A stretch of DNA of 64,000 nt, from contig NZ_PVTI01000012.1 in the NCBI RefSeq assembly GCF_003002895.1, forward strand, positions 1 through 64,000, written 5' to 3'. The stretch comes from Knoellia remsis. Lineage in GTDB: Bacteria > Actinomycetota > Actinomycetes > Actinomycetales > Dermatophilaceae. Under the pieces are notes generated by a model. The model was not told the DNA's origin, ran no database searches, and worked only from the letters and a program-made list of their open reading frames with translations. This document shows positions 41,317 to 49,906 of this stretch, piece after piece. A program made the position numbers and the translations under genes. Within the stretch, counting starts at the first letter, position 1. Each line of letters starts with the position of its first letter.

Positions 41317-41895
41317 ATGCCGCGCAGTCGCCGACGTTCGACCCTCACCATCGATGACCCGAAGGCCCTGCGCGCCCTCGCCCATCCCGCCCGGCAGCGC
41401 GTCATCAACGAGCTCTACAACGGAGAGGTGCTCACGGCGACCGAGGCCGCGCGGCTGTGCGACCTCACCCCCTCGGCGATGAGTTACCACCTGAGAGCAC
41501 TGGAGAAGTGGGGCATCGTCGAGCGCGACGAGGACAGTGGCGACGGTCGCGAGCGGCCATGGCGGGCCGTCGCCGACAACATCACCGTCTCGGGCACCGC
41601 GCACGCCGCGGCCGGCGTCGCGGCGAGCAGCACCTTCCTCGTGCCGTGGGCGGACGAGGTCCGCCAGGGCCTCGAGCGGGCCGCCCGGACACTGGCCCAC
41701 GACATTCCCGACAAGCGCACGCAGATGAGCCGCGGCCGCCTCTGGCTCACCGCCGAGGAGGCGAAGGAGCTCGACAAAGAGCTGCGTGCCGTCCTCCAGC
41801 CCTACAAGAAGCGCACCCTCAAGAACCACCCCGAGGGAGCCGTTCCCCGCGACGGCTACTGGATGCTGCTGCCACCGCCGGGCAGCGACGTGTGA
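41317..41895 (+). CDS. ArsR-family HTH transcriptional regulator
   Basis: A 192-residue regulator with an N-terminal winged helix: DPKALRALAHPARQRVINEL, TATEAARLCDLTPSAMSYHL and RALEKWGIVERDEDSGDGRE. The C-terminal half (SSTFLVPWADEVRQGLERAA; GRLWLTAEEAKELDKELRAV) is the dimerisation/effector part seen in longer actinobacterial members. No metal-binding cysteine pair is present, so the effector is probably an organic molecule. It is divergent from the MFS gene with the 36-bp palindrome between. Its ATG is part of a GTATGCC motif. Confidence 0.8.
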   Translation: MPRSRRRSTLTIDDPKALRALAHPARQRVINELYNGEVLTATEAARLCDLTPSAMSYHLRALEKWGIVERDEDSGDGRERPWRAVADNITVSGTAHAAAGVAASSTFLVPWADEVRQGLERAARTLAHDIPDKRTQMSRGRLWLTAEEAKELDKELRAVLQPYKKRTLKNHPEGAVPRDGYWMLLPPPGSDV

Positions 41896-41914
41896 CCGGG
41901 CCCCGCTGGTCACC

Positions 41915-42559
41915 TCAGAGGTTGAGGATCCCTGCCTTGTAGGCCGCGGTCACGGCGCCCGTGCGGTCGGTCACCTCGAGCTTGGCGAAGATCCGCAGCA
42001 GGTGCGTCTTGACCGTGGCCTCGCCGATGAAGAGCTCACGCCCGACCTCCGCGTTCGACAGCCCGCGCGCCACCGCCTGCAGCACGTCGAGCTCACGCGG
42101 GGTCAGCTCGACCGGCGCCGGCGCCCGCAGCCGTTCGGCCAGCTTCGCCGCGACCGGTGGGGCGAGCACTGTCTCGCCCGCGGCCGCCCGCCGGATCGCC
42201 TCGGCGAGGGCGGTCGGCGCGGTGTCCTTGAGCAGGTAGCCCCGCGCCCCGGCCTCGACGGCCCGGACGATGTCGGCGTCGGTGTCGTAGGTCGTGAGGA
42301 CGAGCACCTGTGGCGCACCCGGCTGGTCCCGCAGCCGCGCCGTCGCCTCGGCACCGTCCATGACGGGCATCCGCAGGTCCATGAGGACGATGTCCGGGTC
42401 GAGCCGGGGCGCGAGCGCGAGCGCCTCCGCACCGTTGCCGGCCTCCCCCACCACGTCGAAGCCGTCGACCTCACCGAGCAGCGCGACCATCCCGGCCCGT
42501 ACGACAGGGTGGTCGTCGACGACGAGGATCCGGATGCGGTCGGGCGCAGTGGCGGTCAT
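41915..42559 (-). CDS. NarL/FixJ-type response regulator
   Basis: A 214-residue two-domain regulator. Receiver: RILVVDDHPVVRAGMVALL with the acidic pocket, phosphorylation Asp in DIVLMDLRMPVMDG, Thr in VLVLTTYD and Lys in GYLLKDTA. DNA-binding LuxR domain: LTPRELDVLQAVARGLSNAE, ELFIGEATVKTHLLRIFAKL. The start ATG 42559 overlaps the stop of the histidine kinase gene (ATGA), so it pairs with that kinase. The linked ABC-2 exporter genes upstream are the probable targets. Confidence 0.93.
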   Translation of the reverse strand: MTATAPDRIRILVVDDHPVVRAGMVALLGEVDGFDVVGEAGNGAEALALAPRLDPDIVLMDLRMPVMDGAEATARLRDQPGAPQVLVLTTYDTDADIVRAVEAGARGYLLKDTAPTALAEAIRRAAAGETVLAPPVAAKLAERLRAPAPVELTPRELDVLQAVARGLSNAEVGRELFIGEATVKTHLLRIFAKLEVTDRTGAVTAAYKAGILNL

Positions 42560-43770
42560 CGGGACAGCTCCAGCTCGAGTCGGGTGCCGCAGGGTTCTCC
42601 GGGAGTGACCGACACGGTTCCGCCGACCTCGCCTGCACGTGCCCGCAGGCCGTGGAGCCCGAATCCCGTTGTCGCAGTAGTGGGGTCGAACCCGCCACCA
42701 TCGTCGGTGACGCACAGCGTGACCGACTGGGCGGCATACGAGAGAACGATCCGCGCGGTGCGAGCACCGGAGTGCCGTCGCACGTTCGACAGCGCCTCCT
42801 GCGCCGCCCGGAGGACGACGACCTCGGCGTTGCCGCCGAGCGGCACCGGCTCTCCGGCGACCTCCGCGTCGACGCGTATGCCGGTTTCGCGCGTCACGGT
42901 CTCGGCCAACCGGGTGAGCGCCTCACCGAGGGTGCGCGACTGCAGGTGACCCGGGGTGAGCTCGGCGACGATGACCCGGGCCTCGGCGAGGTTGTCGGTG
43001 GCGGTGCGCTCGATCATGGCCAGGCGCTCGCGGACGGCGGCGGCGTCGTCGCGGTCAAGGGCAGCGGTCGCGGCGCGGGACAGGGCGATGACGGAGGTGA
43101 AGCCCTGCGCGAGGGTGTCGTGGATCTCGCGGGAGAGGCGGCTGCGCTCCTCCTCGACCCCCTGGGCGCGTTCGACGGCGGCCAGCTTGGCCTGGGTCGC
43201 ATGGAGCTCGTCGATCGTCTGGGCGCGGCTGTCGGCCTCGCGCACGACGCGGTCGATGAAGAGGCCGAGAGTCACCGACAGCACGAGCATGATGATCGTG
43301 CTGATGGCGATGCCGACGAGCTCGTCCTCGGTGCGCGGCGCCTGCCACACCCGCGCGATCGCCAGGGCGATGATCGCGACGACGACGGTGACGGCGGCAC
43401 GGTTGCGGGGCAGGCTCGCCCACGTCTGCGGGAAGAGGCCGAAGGTGAGCACCCAGGCCGAGCCCGGCCCGTCGAGAGCGGTGAGCACGACCATGAGCGA
43501 CCAGGCGACGACGGCGTAGGTCATTGCTGCGCGGCGGTTCTCGTCTCCCAGGCCGCGCCACCCCCAGATGCCATAGGCGGCAGCGATGCCGACGACACAC
43601 ACGACCTGCCAGAGCAGATGCTCGCCGGCCTCGAACGCGACGACGACGAGGGTCGCGACGAGCAGCACCCCGAAGAGCAGGTGCCACCACACGACCTGGC
43701 GCCGCCACATCTCGTCGAGCTCGACCGAGGACTGGCCGATGCGCGGTGTGCAGGCCTCCTCGTCGCTCAT
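42556..43770 (-). CDS. Sensor histidine kinase (HisKA_3 type)
   Basis: The 404-residue kinase has five to six membrane helices (residues about 30-180), a coiled linker (DELHATQAKLAAVERAQG), the dimerisation/phosphorylation site SRLSREIHDTLAQGFTSVIA and a C-terminal ATPase (AAQEALSNVRRHSGARTARI; DDGGGFDP; GFGLHGLRARAGEVGG). It partners the overlapping response regulator. No extracellular sensor domain is visible, so it may sense the membrane or the linked ABC transporter, as in antibiotic-sensing systems. GTG at 43776 is an alternative start. It lies 7 bp after the ABC permease stop. Confidence 0.92.
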   Translation of the reverse strand: MSDEEACTPRIGQSSVELDEMWRRQVVWWHLLFGVLLVATLVVVAFEAGEHLLWQVVCVVGIAAAYGIWGWRGLGDENRRAAMTYAVVAWSLMVVLTALDGPGSAWVLTFGLFPQTWASLPRNRAAVTVVVAIIALAIARVWQAPRTEDELVGIAISTIIMLVLSVTLGLFIDRVVREADSRAQTIDELHATQAKLAAVERAQGVEEERSRLSREIHDTLAQGFTSVIALSRAATAALDRDDAAAVRERLAMIERTATDNLAEARVIVAELTPGHLQSRTLGEALTRLAETVTRETGIRVDAEVAGEPVPLGGNAEVVVLRAAQEALSNVRRHSGARTARIVLSYAAQSVTLCVTDDGGGFDPTTATTGFGLHGLRARAGEVGGTVSVTPGEPCGTRLELELSR

Positions 43771-43777
43771 GGACACA

Positions 43778-44587
43778 TCATGTCGTGCCGCGCTTGGTCC
43801 AGCGGAAGGTTCGCGCGCACAGGAGCAGCCCGAGGACGAGCCAGGCGACGAGCACGAGCGCCGTCCGACCGTGCTCCCACGAGCCCGCCATCTCGGCGCG
43901 CTGCCACTGCTCGGGGAAGAACACCGACCGCATGCCCTGCGCGATCCACTTCAGCGGGAAGACCGACGCGACCTGCTTGAGCCAGTCGGGCAGGTCGGCG
44001 AACGCGAAGTAGACGCCGGAGATGAACTGCAGCACGAGCGTCGGCGCGATGACGAGCGCACCGATGGCGCGAGCCGAGCTCGCCATGGACGAGTACGCGA
44101 TGCCGAGCACCGTCCCACCCGCGACACCGAGCACGAACACCCACGCGAAGGTGAGCCAGCGGCCGGGGTCCGTCGGCAGCTCGACGCCGAAGGCGAGACG
44201 CGCCACGAGGAGCAGCAGGGCGAACTGCGCAAGCGACGTGACCACCACGAGCCCCACCTTGCCGAGGAAATAGGACATGGGCGGCATCGGCGTCGCCCGT
44301 AGCCGCTTGAGCGTCCCGTCGTCGCGCTCGGTCGCGACCGACATCGCCATCGTCTGGAAGCTCGTGAGCATCACTCCGGCAGCCGCCATGCCCGGGAGGA
44401 AGAACCGCGCCGCCGTCACTCCGTCCTCGGCGGCGTTCCCCTCGGTGAAACCGTCGCCGAAGATCATGGAGAAGAGCGCGAGCATGAGGACGGGGAAGAG
44501 GAACCCGAAGAAGACGGCCTCCTTCTCACGGCTGTACATCTTGAGCTCGACCAGGGTGCGGTCGAGGCCGATCGCCAGCGCGTTCAT
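43778..44587 (-). CDS. ABC-2 type exporter permease
   Basis: A 269-residue protein with six membrane helices; the ABC-2 signatures are FFGFLFPVLMLALFSMIFGD, VATERDDGTLKRLRATPMPP and GVYFAFADLPDWLKQVASVFPLKW. It forms a half of a drug- or lipid-exporting transporter with the ATPase gene upstream (ATGA overlap). The kinase and response regulator follow directly, an arrangement common in antibiotic-resistance modules of Gram-positive bacteria. Confidence 0.9.
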   Translation of the reverse strand: MNALAIGLDRTLVELKMYSREKEAVFFGFLFPVLMLALFSMIFGDGFTEGNAAEDGVTAARFFLPGMAAAGVMLTSFQTMAMSVATERDDGTLKRLRATPMPPMSYFLGKVGLVVVTSLAQFALLLLVARLAFGVELPTDPGRWLTFAWVFVLGVAGGTVLGIAYSSMASSARAIGALVIAPTLVLQFISGVYFAFADLPDWLKQVASVFPLKWIAQGMRSVFFPEQWQRAEMAGSWEHGRTALVLVAWLVLGLLLCARTFRWTKRGTT

Positions 44588-45465
44588 GCCGGCACCTCCT
44601 CGGCGATCGGCTCACTGCCCTGTCCGACGTGTGGGGCGATGAGGCGCAGGTAGGTGTCCTCGAGCGTGGGCCGGCTCACGACGAGCTCCGGCACCTCGCC
44701 GTGGTACTGCTCGGCCAGTCTGGTGACGAGTTCCGTTGGGGTGCTTGTCTTTTCGGTATGCCGTCCGCTCGCCTCGTCGAGCCACGTCACCGTGGCCTCC
44801 TCGCTCGCCCGTCCGCCGAGGTTGGCCGGGGTGTCGAGGGCGAGGAGCCTGCCTGCGGCGATGACGCCGACCCGGTCGGCGAGCTGCTCGGCCTCGTCGA
44901 GGTAGTGGGTCGTCAGCAGGATCGTCGTGCCCTCGGCGGCGAGGCCGCGGATGAGCCCCCAGAAGTCACGGCGAGCCTGCGGGTCGAAGCCGGTCGTCGG
45001 TTCGTCGAGGAAGACCAGCTCGGGCCGGCCGATGATGCCCAGCCCGACGTCGAGGCGACGGCGCTGCCCACCGGACAGCCCGGCGATGCGCGAGTCCGCC
45101 TTCTCCTCGAGGCCCACGGCGGCGACGACATCGTCGACGGCGCGCGGGGCGGCATACGTCTTCGCGGTTGAGGTGAGGATCTCGCGCGGGGTGAGCAGGT
45201 CCAGGCCCGACGAGGACTGCAGGACGATGCCGATCCGGTTGCGCCACAGGCGATCCGCGCGCGCGGGGTCCGCGCCGAGGACGCTCACCTCCCCGGCGTC
45301 CCGGTCGCGGAAACCCTCGAGGATCTCGACCGTTGTCGACTTGCCGGCGCCGTTGGGCCCGAGGAGGGCGAAGACCTCGCCGGTCTCGATGTCGAGGTCG
45401 AGCCCGTCGACGGCCCGCGTGGCACCGTAGGTCTTGACCAGTCCCCTGATGCTGATCGCTGTCAT
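44584..45465 (-). CDS. ABC exporter ATPase
   Basis: A 293-residue ATPase of the drug-exporter (DrrA-like) group: Walker A GPNGAGKSTTVEILEGF, Q-loop LQSSSGLDLLTPRE, signature LSGGQRRRLDVGLGIIGRPE, Walker B LVFLDEPTTGFDPQARRDFW and switch LTTHYLDEAEQLADR. The C-terminal 80 residues (TVTWLDEASGRHTEKTSTPT, SRPTLEDTYLRLI) are the usual dimerisation extension. ATG 45465 is used because the longer frame has no ribosome binding site. First gene of the ABC-kinase-regulator operon. Confidence 0.92.
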   Translation of the reverse strand: MTAISIRGLVKTYGATRAVDGLDLDIETGEVFALLGPNGAGKSTTVEILEGFRDRDAGEVSVLGADPARADRLWRNRIGIVLQSSSGLDLLTPREILTSTAKTYAAPRAVDDVVAAVGLEEKADSRIAGLSGGQRRRLDVGLGIIGRPELVFLDEPTTGFDPQARRDFWGLIRGLAAEGTTILLTTHYLDEAEQLADRVGVIAAGRLLALDTPANLGGRASEEATVTWLDEASGRHTEKTSTPTELVTRLAEQYHGEVPELVVSRPTLEDTYLRLIAPHVGQGSEPIAEEVPA

Positions 45466-45514
45466 GCGGCCAGCGTGCCGCCGCAGGCGAGTCGCGCGCC
45501 CCGACCGACGGACG

Positions 45515-45548
45515 GACCCCGGGTCCACCGATCAGTGGGCCCGGGGTC
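45515..45548. terminator. Hairpin downstream of the secreted phosphodiesterase gene
   Basis: GACCCCGGG (45515-45523) pairs with CCCGGGGTC (45540-45548); inside, CCAC and GTGG extend the stem after a t/g wobble around cgatca. It lies 24 bp beyond the phosphodiesterase stop and 50 bp before the ABC ATPase start. Confidence 0.65.
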
Positions 45549-45572
45549 TGTCCGCCCAGGTGTCGCTTGGGC

Positions 45573-46649
45573 TCAGCCGGCGGGGAAGACGGTGAGGTCC
45601 TGCGCCGTGTCGAACTGGCTGCCCGGGACGCTCGGCAGGTCTAGCAGGTCGGCCGTGAGGTTCGCGAGGTCGCCGTTGCGTACCGGCTGGGTGCCGGAGT
45701 AGCTCGTCTTCGCCGTGCCGGGGTTGGCGCGGCTGGTCCCGTTGAGCGCGTAGAGGTCCGCGCCTGCCGCCACGCCGGATCCCCACACCATGAAGGGGAT
45801 CGTGTAGTTCTCGCGCGTCGTCGTCGTGCTGTGGCTCGTGCCCGAGCCGCCGTGGTCGGCAGTGAGGACGACAGCGGTGTCGGCCTTGCGCGCGGCGTTG
45901 CCGTCGATGGTCTTGAGCACCTGGCCGAGGAGCGCGTCGCTCTGCTCTACGGCGGTGAGGTAGCGCGACGACATCCAGCCGTAGGAGTGGCCGGCACTGT
46001 CCGGCAGGGCGATGTGCAGGAAGGAGAACGTGTCGGGCGAGGTCGAGCCGAGCGTGGTGGTGAGCGCCGTCGTCGCGCCCTGGCTGTCCGTGAGCCGGTA
46101 GGTGTCGATCTTGTCGCGGCCCTCGTCGGTGCCGGTCGTGTCGGGTGCGCCGTTCGTGGCATTCCAGCTGCGGTCGAGGACGTTGAACTTGTCCTTGGCG
46201 ACATAGAGGCCGGTCCGGCCGCCGCGGTCGTGGACGACGTCGAAGATGCTGCTGACGTAGCGGCCCGCTGACGCTTGGACGGTCGTGCCGGTGTCGGAGT
46301 TCACCGTGACCCCGTGTCCGCCGGCCGTCTTGTCGATGCGCGTGCCGGTGACCATCGACGTGTGGTTGGGGAGGGTGACCGTCTGCTCGACCATGGTGCG
46401 AGCGTTGAGGGTCGTGGCACCCTCGTTGATCATCCGGTAGAGGTTCGGAACCTTGCTCGCGCCGAGCGAGGTGATGGCGTCCGGCCGCAGTCCGTCGATG
46501 GAGATGGCCACGACACGGTCGATGGCCGGGTTGGCGGCGACGGTCGCGGTCTGCGAGGCAGTCGCGGTGGGGGAGGCGGCGAGTGCGGCTGCGACGGCGC
46601 CTGCGGCGAGGCCGGCGAGCAGGGTCGTGCGTCGGGTCGGGTGGGACAT
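45573..46649 (-). CDS. Secreted alkaline phosphatase-superfamily nucleotide pyrophosphatase/phosphodiesterase
   Basis: The 358-residue protein has a Tat- or Sec-type signal (MSHPTRRTTLLAGLAAGAVA, cleavage near ATAS at about 32). The metal and catalytic elements of the type I phosphodiesterase family are VVAISIDGLRPDAI (first Asp), TLPNHTSMVTGTRI (nucleophilic Thr), HIALPDSAGHSYGWM and VLTADHGGSGTSH. The enzyme probably hydrolyses extracellular nucleotides or phosphodiesters. It is monocistronic; the signal resembles a lipid-free Tat substrate (RRTT). ATG 46649 was chosen to give a proper signal peptide. Confidence 0.87.
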   Translation of the reverse strand: MSHPTRRTTLLAGLAAGAVAAALAASPTATASQTATVAANPAIDRVVAISIDGLRPDAITSLGASKVPNLYRMINEGATTLNARTMVEQTVTLPNHTSMVTGTRIDKTAGGHGVTVNSDTGTTVQASAGRYVSSIFDVVHDRGGRTGLYVAKDKFNVLDRSWNATNGAPDTTGTDEGRDKIDTYRLTDSQGATTALTTTLGSTSPDTFSFLHIALPDSAGHSYGWMSSRYLTAVEQSDALLGQVLKTIDGNAARKADTAVVLTADHGGSGTSHSTTTTRENYTIPFMVWGSGVAAGADLYALNGTSRANPGTAKTSYSGTQPVRNGDLANLTADLLDLPSVPGSQFDTAQDLTVFPAG

Positions 46650-46782
46650 GCGAGAACTCCTCAACGATGGCGGCAGGAACGCCACCGACGCTAGGCAGCC
46701 CCATCGACCGGTTCCCGATGGAGCGGTGACCGGCGGGTGGACCGTCGGTCAAGACATCGTCAGCAAACCTCGTGATACGGGC

Positions 46783-47208
46783 TCAGGAGTGGGCGCCGCG
46801 GCGGAGCACGATCCGGGTCCACGACCCGAGATAGAGCACGCCGCCGGTGTCGATCGGATGGCCCGCGACGATGGGGTCGTCCGGAATGTCGCCGATCGCC
46901 GAGCTGACATAGGTGCCGTTGGCCGAGCCGAGGTCCTCGACGACCCAGCCCAGGCCGTGCCGGGTCAGCTGCGCATGCCGGCGCGACACTCCCGCGTCGT
47001 CACCGCAGTCGATGTGCGGCGTGACGGCCTTGGCCTCGCTGTGCCGGCCGATGAGCACCTGGCTCCCACGCAGCTCGACGACCGTCGGTCGGGTGGGCGC
47101 CGGCAGCCGGTCGGGGCTGCTCTGGCACTCGTACCACTGGGGGTCGACCCAGACCTCGGCGACCCACGGCGCGGAGACGGCGGACCGGGCGCCGGCGAGC
47201 AACGGCAT
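46783..47208 (-). CDS. FHA-domain protein
   Basis: A 141-residue protein whose C-terminal two-thirds form a forkhead-associated domain: VLIGRHSEAKAVTPHIDCGD, AGVSRRHAQLTRHGLGWVVE, DLGSANGTYVSS. The Gly-Arg, Ser-x-x-His and Asn-Gly residues bind phosphothreonine, so it reads Ser/Thr kinase signals. The first 40 residues (WVDPQWYECQSSPDRLPAP) are specific to a group of actinobacterial FHA proteins. It starts 11 nt after lemA; the two probably form an operon. No kinase gene is nearby. Confidence 0.85.
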   Translation of the reverse strand: MPLLAGARSAVSAPWVAEVWVDPQWYECQSSPDRLPAPTRPTVVELRGSQVLIGRHSEAKAVTPHIDCGDDAGVSRRHAQLTRHGLGWVVEDLGSANGTYVSSAIGDIPDDPIVAGHPIDTGGVLYLGSWTRIVLRRGAHS

Positions 47209-47219
47209 ACGGACCCAGC

Positions 47220-48041
47220 TCAGGCGCGCGGCGCCGGAGGTGCCGGCGGAGCGGGAGGCACGTCGCCCGGCGGGACGTCACCGGGCGCGGTCGGGTCGTT
47301 CGGGGTGTTCGGCGGCATCTGTGGCGCGGCCTCCGGGGGCATGCCACCGGGCGCGGTCGGAGCCGTTTCGGGTGCTGCCGGAGTCGTCGCCGGCGACTGA
47401 GTGCCGGGCGGCGTCTGCGGCGTCTGCGGCGTCGAGTAGCCGCTCGGCGGCGGGATCGTCGCGTCGCGCTGGCCGAAGTCGACCTTGGGCGCCTCGCGCT
47501 GCTCCCCGACGGCCTCGAAGTACTCCGCCTGCTTGATGCCGAAGATGCCCGCGACGAAGTTCGTCGGCACGGTCTCGACCTTGGTGTTGAGGTCGCGCAC
47601 GGTCGCGTTGTAGTAGCGGCGGGCCGACGCGATGCGGTCCTCGGTCGAGGTCAGCTCGGCCTGCAGCGCCATGAAGTTCTGGTTCGCCTTGAGATCGGGG
47701 TATGCCTCGGCCACCGCGAGCAGCCGGCCCATCGCCTGGCTGAGGATGTTCTCGCTCTCGGCCTGCTGCGCGGGCGACTGGTTCGGCGCCATCGCGGCCG
47801 AGCGGGCCTTCATGACGTCCTCGAGGGTGCCTCGCTCGTGGGCCGCGTAGCCCTTGACCGTCTCGACGAGGTTGCCGATGAGGTCGTGCCGGCGGGTCAG
47901 CTCGACGTCGATCTGTCGCCACGACTCCTGCACGATGTTGCGCAGCTTGATGAGGCCGTTGTACATCCCGACGACGACGCCCACGAGCGCGAGCAGGACG
48001 ACGACGACGATGACGACGATCAGGATGCTGCCGGTGATCAT
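47220..48041 (-). CDS. lemA: LemA family protein with a Pro-rich tail
   Basis: The 273-residue protein has an N-terminal membrane anchor (residues 3-25, ILIVVIVVVVLLALVGVVVG) and the LemA helical domain: LRNIVQESWRQIDVELTRRH, DLIGNLVETVKGYAAHE, AYPDLKANQNFMALQAEL, STEDRIASARRYYNATVRDL and PTNFVAGIFGIKQAEYFEA. LemA function is unknown; it may present peptides or act in envelope stress. The last 75 residues are a Pro/Ala-rich disordered tail, longer than in most family members. Confidence 0.9.
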   Translation of the reverse strand: MITGSILIVVIVVVVLLALVGVVVGMYNGLIKLRNIVQESWRQIDVELTRRHDLIGNLVETVKGYAAHERGTLEDVMKARSAAMAPNQSPAQQAESENILSQAMGRLLAVAEAYPDLKANQNFMALQAELTSTEDRIASARRYYNATVRDLNTKVETVPTNFVAGIFGIKQAEYFEAVGEQREAPKVDFGQRDATIPPPSGYSTPQTPQTPPGTQSPATTPAAPETAPTAPGGMPPEAAPQMPPNTPNDPTAPGDVPPGDVPPAPPAPPAPRA

Positions 48042-48282
48042 GAGGACTCCCCTGTCGGTGACGGCTCGTCCGCGATCCTAGGCCCTGTATGCCGTCCGCT
48101 CGCGGATGCGCGCACCCTCACCTTGCGCGTGCGTGGACCCGGTCGGCCCTGCCCCCTGCGCCACTCGCGCACTTCTGCGCCGGTCGCGCGAGGGGCGCAG
48201 ACCCGGGCGAGAGGCGCTTCCATGGGTGCGCCCCGGGCCACGACCTGCGCCGCGGAAGGCGCGCCCGGGCATGGACCTCGAC

Positions 48283-48837
48283 TCAGGCGAGGCCGAGCTC
48301 CTCGAGGCCGAAGACGTAGCGGTACTCGAGGCCGGCGTCGGCGAAGACCTGCGCGGCGCCGGTGGAACGGTCGGCGATCGTCGCGACGGCGACGACCGTC
48401 GCACCGGCCTCCTGCGCGGCCTTCGCGGCCTCGAGTGGGGAGGCGCCGGTCGTGGAGGTGTCCTCGACGACGAGGACGCGGCGGCCCTCGATCGACGGGC
48501 CCTCGATGCGCTGCTGGAGTCCGTGCGCCTTGCCGGCCTTGCGGACGACGAACGCGTCGAGCCGCTCGCCGTCGGCCGCGGCGGCGTGCAGCATCGACGT
48601 CGCGACCGGGTCGGCACCGAGCGTGAGACCGCCGACGGCGTCGAAGTCGAGATCCTGGGCGAGGTCGCGCATGACGCGCCCGACGAGCGGGCTGGCCTCG
48701 CCGTCGAGGGTGATGCGGCGCAGGTCGACGTAGTAGTCGGCCTCCTTGCCGGAGGAGAGGGTGACGCGGCCGTGGACGATGGCCTTGTCCTTGACGATCT
48801 CGAGCAGGCGGGCGCGGTCGGCGGCGATGTCAGTCAC
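48283..48837 (-). CDS. pyrE: Orotate phosphoribosyltransferase
   Basis: The 184-residue enzyme matches the standard actinobacterial Pyr[56 protein letters not shown] (residues 97-114), and the PRPP loop [13 protein letters not shown] at 121-133. It makes OMP from orotate and PRPP. A second, more divergent copy is at 546-1076. The 241-bp gap on its far side (48042-48282) contains no gene that I can support. It is divergent from a cupin gene with 40 bp between the starts. Confidence 0.93.
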   Translation of the reverse strand: MTDIAADRARLLEIVKDKAIVHGRVTLSSGKEADYYVDLRRITLDGEASPLVGRVMRDLAQDLDFDAVGGLTLGADPVATSMLHAAAADGERLDAFVVRKAGKAHGLQQRIEGPSIEGRRVLVVEDTSTTGASPLEAAKAAQEAGATVVAVATIADRSTGAAQVFADAGLEYRYVFGLEELGLA

Positions 48838-48877
48838 GCCCGTGAATCTACCGACCCCTCCGACCTACGCTGGACGC

Positions 48878-49243
48878 ATGCCCGTCGTCGACATCGCTGA
48901 CAAGCTCGCGCTGTTCTCCGACCACTGGTCGCCGAAGGTGGTGGCCCGGCTCAACGACTACGAGATCAAGCTCGTCAAGCTCAAGGGCGAGTTCGTGTGG
49001 CACACCCACGAGGACACCGACGAGCTCTTCCTCGTCATCGATGGGCGGCTCACGATCCAGCTCCGCGACGGCGACGTCACGCTCGGACCGGGTCAGCTCT
49101 TCGTCGTCCCGAGGGGTGTGGAGCACTGCCCCATCGCCGACGGCGACGTCAGTGCGATGCTCATCGAGCCGGCAGGAGTGGTGAACACCGGCGACGCAGG
49201 TGGCGAGCTCACCGCGGCCAGGGACACCTCACTGCTCGACTGA
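48878..49243 (+). CDS. Single-domain cupin protein
   Basis: A 121-residue cupin: [20 protein letters not shown] contains the metal-binding His-x-His and Glu of cupin motif 1, and [20 protein letters not shown] supplies the motif 2 His. The family includes small mannose-isomerase-like and dioxygenase-like proteins; the activity here is unknown. The stop overlaps that of eda on the other strand by 15 bp. Confidence 0.85.
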   Translation: MPVVDIADKLALFSDHWSPKVVARLNDYEIKLVKLKGEFVWHTHEDTDELFLVIDGRLTIQLRDGDVTLGPGQLFVVPRGVEHCPIADGDVSAMLIEPAGVVNTGDAGGELTAARDTSLLD

Positions 49244-49906
49244 CGCCGGTGACGCGAGGGCCGACCCGAGGGTCGTGGTCGCGTGCTGCGCTCGTCGGGT
49301 GATCCCGGCCCAGTCGCCGGTCCGGACCAGCTCGGCCGGCGTGAGCCACGACCCGCCGACACACGGCACCCGCTCGATCTCCAGGTATGCCGCGGCGCGG
49401 GCAGCCGTGATGCCTCCCGTCGGGCAGACGCGCACCTCGCGCAACGGGGCGAGCACCGAACGCACGAACGCGGGTCCGCCGAGGGGCTCGGCCGGGAAGA
49501 CCTTGACCTCGTCGAAGCCGGCGTCCCGTAGCGCCATGACCTCGGAGACGGTCGCTGCGCCCGGCAGCGCCGGGACGGGCAGGTCCGTGAGTGCCTGCCG
49601 CAGGGCGGCGGTCGTGCCGGGGGTGACGACGAACTGCGCACCGGCCTCCACCGCCGCCTCGAGCTGGCCCACGTCGAGGACGGTGCCGGCGCCGACGAGG
49701 ACGTCGGGCACGAGCTCGCGCACCGCCGTCACCGCCGCGAGCGCGCCCTCACTGCGCAGAGTGATCTCGATGACCGGGATCCCTCCCGCGAGAAGGGCTG
49801 TGGCGACCTCGCGGCCTGCCTGTGCAGGCTCGACGTCCTCCGGGAGCTGCACCACGGGGATGACCGGGGCCCGGTCGAGCGGGGACCCCCCGCCGGGCGC
49901 GGTCAC
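49229..49906 (-). CDS. eda: KDPG aldolase
   Basis: The 225-residue protein is 2-dehydro-3-deoxy-6-phosphogluconate aldolase, which splits KDPG to pyruvate and glyceraldehyde-3-phosphate. Signatures: [68 protein letters not shown] with the Schiff-base Lys, and [18 protein letters not shown]. It is the last gene of the minus-strand half of the uronate locus; its GTG overlaps the iclR stop (GTGA). Confidence 0.92.
   Translation of the reverse strand: MTAPGGGSPLDRAPVIPVVQLPEDVEPAQAGREVATALLAGGIPVIEITLRSEGALAAVTAVRELVPDVLVGAGTVLDVGQLEAAVEAGAQFVVTPGTTAALRQALTDLPVPALPGAATVSEVMALRDAGFDEVKVFPAEPLGGPAFVRSVLAPLREVRVCPTGGITAARAAAYLEIERVPCVGGSWLTPAELVRTGDWAGITRRAQHATTTLGSALASPASVEQ

Noticed and set aside
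48042-48282. Possible small gene between pyrE and lemA
   Set aside because: The only frames are Arg/Pro-rich on both strands without start signals; I see no gene or clear regulatory element.
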